This document shows, in pieces, positions 7,964 to 11,783 of a DNA stretch of 11,783 bases (positions are counted from its first letter, which is position 1; each line of letters opens with the position of its first letter). Position numbers and translations under genes: made by a program. Below the pieces are notes generated by a model that saw only the letters and a list, made by a program, of their open reading frames with translations, ran no database searches and was not told the DNA's origin. Origin of the DNA: an uncultured bacterium (GTDB lineage: Bacteria > Bacteroidota > Bacteroidia > Bacteroidales > CAIWKO01); NCBI GenBank assembly GCA_903916135.1, contig CAIWVT010000117.1, positions 1-11,783 on the forward strand. The letters are read 5' to 3'.

Positions 7964-8121
7964 CCAATTAACTAATTAACCAATTAACCAATTAACCAAT
8001 CAACTCAAATAACCAATTAACTCAATCAACCAATTAACTCAATTAACCAATCAACTTAATTAACCCAATTAACTTAATCAACTCAATCAACTCAATTAAC
8101 CAATTAACCAATTAACTCAAT
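7964..8121 (+). repeat. Array B: 18 degenerate 8/9-base units up to the mscS start codon
   Basis: Units of 8 bases (mostly CCAATTAA) and 9 bases (CTCAATCAA, CTCAATTAA, CTTAATCAA) run head to tail from 7964. The final partial unit CTCAAT ends at 8121 and the mscS ATG begins at 8122. Lengths in order are 8,8,8,8,8,9,8,9,8,9,8,9,9,9,9,9,8,8. The whole 5' region of mscS is therefore repeat, with no ribosome binding site and no recognisable -33/-7 promoter. The units are the reverse complement type of arrays A and C. Confidence 0.9.
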
Positions 8122-10587
8122 ATGAAACAATATTTTATTCTTTTTTTCCTACTCTCTATGAGTTTAGGTGTTTTTGCACAATCTAAGCATGGGCATAACG
8201 CTTCAGGTCAAGGTAACAAAACGACTGCGGATAGCCTCAAAAGCAAAGCCGACACAGGAGCCACCGGCGGAGCGATGCACGACAAATTGTTGATGGAGGC
8301 TGACACACTCACTTCGAGTGATTTTATGTTGAGCATCCAAAGGGTGAACGATAATTTGAATGAGATTCGCGACAGCATCAAATTGGATTTCGATTTGACA
8401 AGCATGGGACAACGCAATAGTGCCATCACTAAGGATATTACTACCATACGTCAAAACATACGCGACAAACATTCCGTGATACGGATTAAGAATCTATATC
8501 TTTATCAAAACTTCGCTACAAATTTGGATGAAGAAGTGGATAGATATCAAGTGCATGTTGCGGCGGAGTATAATACGGTGTATCGTGCCAAACTGCATCT
8601 AAAAAAGGTGTTGACCGACTCTGTGTTTCGGAGATTGTATGCCGACAGCAGTCTTCGCAAGACCTATGACAAGAAGCTGATACGCTTGGAGCGCAAATGG
8701 GCAAAGACTGACTCAACGGCAAAAGCCACCATTGATAGCCTGAACGCCCTGAAAGTTAAAGTAGCCGACAATGCTATCAGCCTGACAAATATGCTGAAAA
8801 TTATCGAAACAAAGTTGGACAAAGCCGGACAACAGCTCTTTGGCAAAGAGGTGAATTTCTTGTGGGAACAAACTCCTGCCATCGTTCAAGTTAAAGACAC
8901 TTCGAGCAAGACTCAAAGTTTGTGGACTAACGAAAGTAAGGCGATAGGATACTACTTCAATCAAACTTCGCAGCAAAGAGGGGTGGTGTTAGTGTTCGGG
9001 ATGCTGCTCATAGTGTGGCTGTTCATTAAGCGCAAGCTCCTAAAAACTATTCGGAGAAAAAAAGATTCCTTTGAATTTCTGCATCTGCACTATCTGAACA
9101 AAAGTCCTATATTAGCCCTCCTTGTCATCATGTTCTGCTTGATGCCTTTCTTCGATGCTTATGCGCCTACAGCCTATCTCAGCATCGAATATTTCGTATT
9201 GCTGTTGGCATCATCCTTCATTATTTTCAGAAATAAAGAACATTTCCGCTTCGATTTCTTGATATTAGCCGTATTGTCCATTGCCATCGCCCTCACATTT
9301 TTGCAGATAGAACCCACCTTGTTGGCACGTATATGGCTCTTGCTGCTTCATGCGGCGGTCATCGTGTTCTCGTTCCGATTCTATAAAAAACTAAGCATCC
9401 AAACGCCATACTTTAAATTGACCCGTACGGCGGTAGTAATTGGAATACTGCTTGCAGGTTGTGGTATTCTGTGTAATATCTTCGGGCGATTTTCGCTATC
9501 GAACATCGTGGGTTTAGCCAGTATTTTTGCAGTAACTCAGGCAGTGATATTGCCTATATTTATCGAAAGCATCCTCGAAATCATCCTTGTGCAACTGCTC
9601 AGCAGCCGATTGAAAAAAGGGGTTGAAAAGCCTTTCAACAGCAGCATCGTGGTCAACAAAATTAAAGGACCTTTGTTGATTCTTGCCCTAATCGTGTGGG
9701 GCATTATGCTGGCATCCAATCTCAATCTGTTTCATAGCATCAGCAATAGTTTGGTAGAGATAATGACCATGCAACGCAGCTTGGGGAGCATCTCGTTCCG
9801 ATTGGTCAACGTATTGTTCTTTTTCGTGATAATATGGTTTGCCCATATTTTGCAACAGTTGATAAGCTTTTTGTTTGGCGAAATTGGTACGGAAGCCGAA
9901 GACATGACCTCCGCCACCAAAGGACAGCACTCCCGCCTGTTGATCACCCGCTTGTTGGTGCTCATTGGCGGCTATCTGCTTGCCATTGCGGCATCGGGAT
10001 TGCCCTTAGACAAACTCACTTTTCTCTTAGGTGCTTTAGGAATCGGTATTGGTATGGGTTTGCAAAACATGGTCAACAACTTTGTGTCGGGTATCATCTT
10101 GATTTTCGATGGGTCGTTGAAGATAGGCGACGAAATTGATGTGTGCGGACAAAATGGCAAGGTAACAGAAATTGGTTTGCGCGCAAGCACCATACATACA
10201 TCCGATGGCGCAGAAGTCATCATCCCCAACGGCAACATTCTATCGGAAAATATCGTAAACTGGACTCTGCCCAACGACCAACGCTGTGTAACGCTTCATT
10301 TTTCCTTGGCGGGAAAAGATTTGGATGCCAACATGATTAACGAAGTCATCAACGCCACCATCAAAACAGTGCCGCATGTGATTTCCAAACGAAAACCCGT
10401 GATACTCTACACCAAGGTGAAACAAGAAACCTATTCATTGACCGTGCGCTTTTGGTGCAATCTCCACAAAGCCGACGACGTGAAAAGCGACGCCACGCTC
10501 CACCTCAACGAAGCCTTCACTGCCAAACATATCGGATTTACATTCAACTCATTCACGGCGGAAGAAATCTTTGTTAATGTCAAGTAA
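8122..10587 (+). CDS. Large MscS-type mechanosensitive channel with periplasmic helical domain
   Basis: An 821-aa inner-membrane channel expected to open under membrane tension and release solutes during osmotic downshock. Residues 1-20 form a signal peptide (MKQYFILFF...GVFAQ). Residues about 21-285 are hydrophilic, rich in Lys/Asp/Ser and mostly helical, likely a periplasmic coiled-coil domain. About ten or eleven hydrophobic segments follow between 287 and 660. The MscS core occupies about 607-806: the pore-lining helix is LGALGIGIGMGLQNMVNNFVSG (637-657, with the Gly/Ala-rich face), followed by IFDGSLKIGDEID (661-673) and the beta domain with STIHTSDGAEVIIPNGNI (689-706) and the alpha/beta C-terminal domain. 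This resembles the long MscK/YbdG-like or MscM-like architecture rather than short MscS; exact subfamily is not assigned. It is flanked on both sides by inverted octamer arrays. Confidence 0.92.
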   Translation: MKQYFILFFLLSMSLGVFAQSKHGHNASGQGNKTTADSLKSKADTGATGGAMHDKLLMEADTLTSSDFMLSIQRVNDNLNEIRDSIKLDFDLTSMGQRNSAITKDITTIRQNIRDKHSVIRIKNLYLYQNFATNLDEEVDRYQVHVAAEYNTVYRAKLHLKKVLTDSVFRRLYADSSLRKTYDKKLIRLERKWAKTDSTAKATIDSLNALKVKVADNAISLTNMLKIIETKLDKAGQQLFGKEVNFLWEQTPAIVQVKDTSSKTQSLWTNESKAIGYYFNQTSQQRGVVLVFGMLLIVWLFIKRKLLKTIRRKKDSFEFLHLHYLNKSPILALLVIMFCLMPFFDAYAPTAYLSIEYFVLLLASSFIIFRNKEHFRFDFLILAVLSIAIALTFLQIEPTLLARIWLLLLHAAVIVFSFRFYKKLSIQTPYFKLTRTAVVIGILLAGCGILCNIFGRFSLSNIVGLASIFAVTQAVILPIFIESILEIILVQLLSSRLKKGVEKPFNSSIVVNKIKGPLLILALIVWGIMLASNLNLFHSISNSLVEIMTMQRSLGSISFRLVNVLFFFVIIWFAHILQQLISFLFGEIGTEAEDMTSATKGQHSRLLITRLLVLIGGYLLAIAASGLPLDKLTFLLGALGIGIGMGLQNMVNNFVSGIILIFDGSLKIGDEIDVCGQNGKVTEIGLRASTIHTSDGAEVIIPNGNILSENIVNWTLPNDQRCVTLHFSLAGKDLDANMINEVINATIKTVPHVISKRKPVILYTKVKQETYSLTVRFWCNLHKADDVKSDATLHLNEAFTAKHIGFTFNSFTAEEIFVNVK

Positions 10588-10690
10588 TTAGTTGATTAAG
10601 TTAATTAGTTGATTAAGTTGAATAGTTGAGTAAGTTGATTAGTTGATTAAGTTAAATTGTTGATTGAGTTAAATAGTTAATCAGTTGACC
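10588..10690 (+). repeat. Array C: 9+8-base units after the mscS stop codon
   Basis: Starting immediately after the TAA (10585-10587), units alternate strictly as 9,8,9,8,9,8,9,8,9,8 from 10591 to 10675, then one 8-base unit and a terminal GTTGACC. The consensus pair is GTTGATTAA + GTTAATTA, giving a 17-base higher-order period repeated five times. AGTTGATTAAGTT occurs exactly at 10590-10602, 10607-10619 and 10641-10653. The array is in inverted orientation relative to array B. It ends in GTTGACC then AATTAA, like the end of array A (GTTGACC, short spacer, AATTAA). Confidence 0.9.
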
Positions 10691-10917
10691 AATTAATTTT
10701 TCTTTGATTTTTACCGTAAACACCTCATCTATAACCTACCTGTAACCTCTATACCTACGAGAATTACAATAGTACAAAAGATTTTTTTTATTTTTTTGCA
10801 GATAATGAAACTTTTTATTTCTCAATTCGTATAATTTTATAATTTTTCAAAATCAAATAAATTAATGATTATAATCAAATTTAAAATCACAATTTTATTA
10901 ACTAAAAAAAGCAATAC
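10691..10917. other. AT-rich spacer before the 256-aa protein gene
   Basis: No gene is visible. An ACCT-rich patch (10721-10758) is followed by strongly AT-rich sequence. TAATTTTA at 10832-10839 and TAATTTTT at 10840-10847 resemble the -7 element TAnnTTTG with one mismatch, but I found no -33 TTTG at a suitable distance. The 80 bases before the ATG at 10918 have no Shine-Dalgarno motif; AT-rich leaders are normal in Bacteroidota. Confidence 0.5.
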
Positions 10918-11688
10918 ATGGAAAAAGAATTAAGTATTAATGAACTTACGGTACTTCTTGTTGACCGTAATGGAAAAGTACCGGATATAATCCAGTCCGG
11001 TCTGAATCAAAGTACCACAGGAACTCTTGTGCTTGCAGATATCACTTATGATGATACTGAGATCCACGGATTTTCAAATGCAACACTAGTTGTTTACACA
11101 AAATATTGTGCAAAACCTCCTACTGCTACAAAAGAAGATTTATCAATATCAGTAAATACACTTGTTGATGCATTGCATGTTAATGCAGGTGATATTCAAT
11201 CAGTTGCACGCATTCAGTCTAAATTGGCGGGTGATGTGAATGTTGGAATTAACATCATTAAAAAAGCTGGGTATTTGGTGAAGGGCGTAAGAAGTTCTAC
11301 CAATAAAGATTTCGAAGCCATTCCTCTCGGCGGTGGAGAAGTGTGGATTAGAACAAAAGCAGTAGCTACGGGTGCAGTTTATATTCGCGAGTGTGGAATC
11401 ACCACTGGCAAAGGTATATCGCCCGAAACAATGTTTCAACTACTGATTGGTCAGGAAAGCGAATTTATATTAACAGGTTTAAAGGTGGCAGGCATTTACG
11501 CCATTCGCGAAGCAAGCATCCTTCCTATTCCGCGATCCTCAGGTGGTGGCAGCGAACCCACTAATGTGAATGAACCCGCTACACGTGCGTCTATCTCTAA
11601 AACACATAAACGTATTTATGCAGCAGTTGATGGGATTGAAACTTCAAACTACGTCTGGGGCGATTGGATTTATTTCGTAGTGCTGTAA
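10918..11688 (+). CDS. Uncharacterised 256-aa protein
   Basis: I do not recognise this protein with confidence. It has no signal peptide and no membrane segment, and starts with a clear ATG (MEKELSINELTVLLVD). Residues 75-120 look helical (NTLVDALHVNAGDIQSVARI, 80-99, then KKAGYLVKGV). Residues 140-202 and the C-terminal end are beta-rich: GEVWIRTKAV, FILTGLKVAGIYAIREASI (183-201), and final NYVWGDWIYFVVL. The TGLK..G.YA.RE..I pattern plus the WGDW end is faintly like fibronectin type III-like beta sandwiches found in small Bacteroidota proteins that have a helical N-terminal part. A Ser/Gly-rich linker (RSSGGGSEPT, 206-215) breaks the C-terminal region. Cys64 and Cys159 are the only cysteines. 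The coding status is well supported; function is unknown. Confidence 0.8.
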   Translation: MEKELSINELTVLLVDRNGKVPDIIQSGLNQSTTGTLVLADITYDDTEIHGFSNATLVVYTKYCAKPPTATKEDLSISVNTLVDALHVNAGDIQSVARIQSKLAGDVNVGINIIKKAGYLVKGVRSSTNKDFEAIPLGGGEVWIRTKAVATGAVYIRECGITTGKGISPETMFQLLIGQESEFILTGLKVAGIYAIREASILPIPRSSGGGSEPTNVNEPATRASISKTHKRIYAAVDGIETSNYVWGDWIYFVVL

Positions 11689-11745
11689 ATAAAATATCCA
11701 AGCGTTTTGAAACAAATTAAAAACTAAGGGATTATAATAGGTAAG

Positions 11746-11783
11746 CTGGAATTAACCAAGCAAATCATTCAAGAAGCTTCCAC
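11746..11783 (+). CDS. Possible 5' end of a following gene (partial, no canonical start)
   Basis: After a TAA at 11725-11727 the frame stays open to the window edge and reads GIIIGKLELTKQIIQEAS. The part from CTG 11746 (LELTKQIIQEAS) looks like a protein N-terminus, and AAGGG at 11726-11730 could act in ribosome binding. No ATG, GTG or TTG is in frame, so this is either a CTG-started gene or chance. Coding cannot be established from 38 bases. Confidence 0.2.
   Translation, partial: MELTKQIIQEAS

Noticed and set aside
7903..8121. CRISPR-like array
   Set aside because: Units are 8-9 bases, head to tail, with no unique spacers; there are no cas genes nearby.
9834..10139. A 101-codon plus-strand frame inside mscS
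   Set aside because: It overlaps the conserved MscS pore region in another frame; the MscS reading is certain, and this one shows no protein features.
10980..11001. Hairpin ACCGGA...TCCGGT at the start of the 256-aa protein gene
   Set aside because: A 6-base stem inside coding sequence with a 10-base loop is easily due to chance, and nothing else suggests a regulatory site.

Overview
The window looks like a chromosomal segment from a member of the Bacteroidota, probably a sphingobacterial or chitinophagal relative; the rank below phylum is only a guess. The evidence is a secreted nuclease with a type IX secretion (T9SS) C-terminal sorting domain, promoters that fit the Bacteroidota -33 TTG / -7 TAnnTTTG pattern, start codons without clear Shine-Dalgarno sites, a Bacteroidota-type LptD, and a DUF3822-rsmD gene pair. 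Base composition is AT-rich. No rRNA, tRNA, insertion sequence, prophage or CRISPR array was seen.

Layout: (1) 1-45, the last 14 codons of an upstream gene. (2) 46-390, an intergenic stretch with a possibly recurring element and the promoter of a secreted endonuclease I family protein (391-1476, +). (3) A minus-strand pair that converges on the nuclease: an N-acetylmuramoyl-L-alanine amidase (3792-2626) followed by an MCE/MlaD-type lipid-transport protein (2481-1489). (4) Divergent from these, a plus-strand cluster of lptD (3944-6466), a DUF3822 gene (6479-7348) and rsmD (7336-7887), separated by 12 bases and then overlapping by 13. (5) A large MscS-type mechanosensitive channel (8122-10587) bracketed by degenerate 8/9-base tandem arrays. 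(6) An AT-rich spacer and an uncharacterised 256-aa protein (10918-11688), then a possible start of another gene at the window edge.

The central block 1489-6466 is themed on the cell envelope: LPS insertion (LptD), peptidoglycan cleavage (amidase) and lipid transport (MCE), around one divergent promoter region. MscS is also an envelope protein. RsmD is a 16S rRNA methyltransferase and DUF3822 is of unknown function.

The most unusual structure is the repeat system around mscS. Array B (AAC orientation, 18 units) runs right up to the start codon. Array C (GTT orientation) starts at the stop codon and has a regular 9+8 = 17-base higher-order period. B and C share 12-13 base perfect inverted matches. 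A third array, A (GTT orientation), lies just after rsmD. Two start-codon anomalies also deserve attention: lptD has no ATG, GTG or TTG that gives a full signal peptide, and the MCE gene has only a TTG start.
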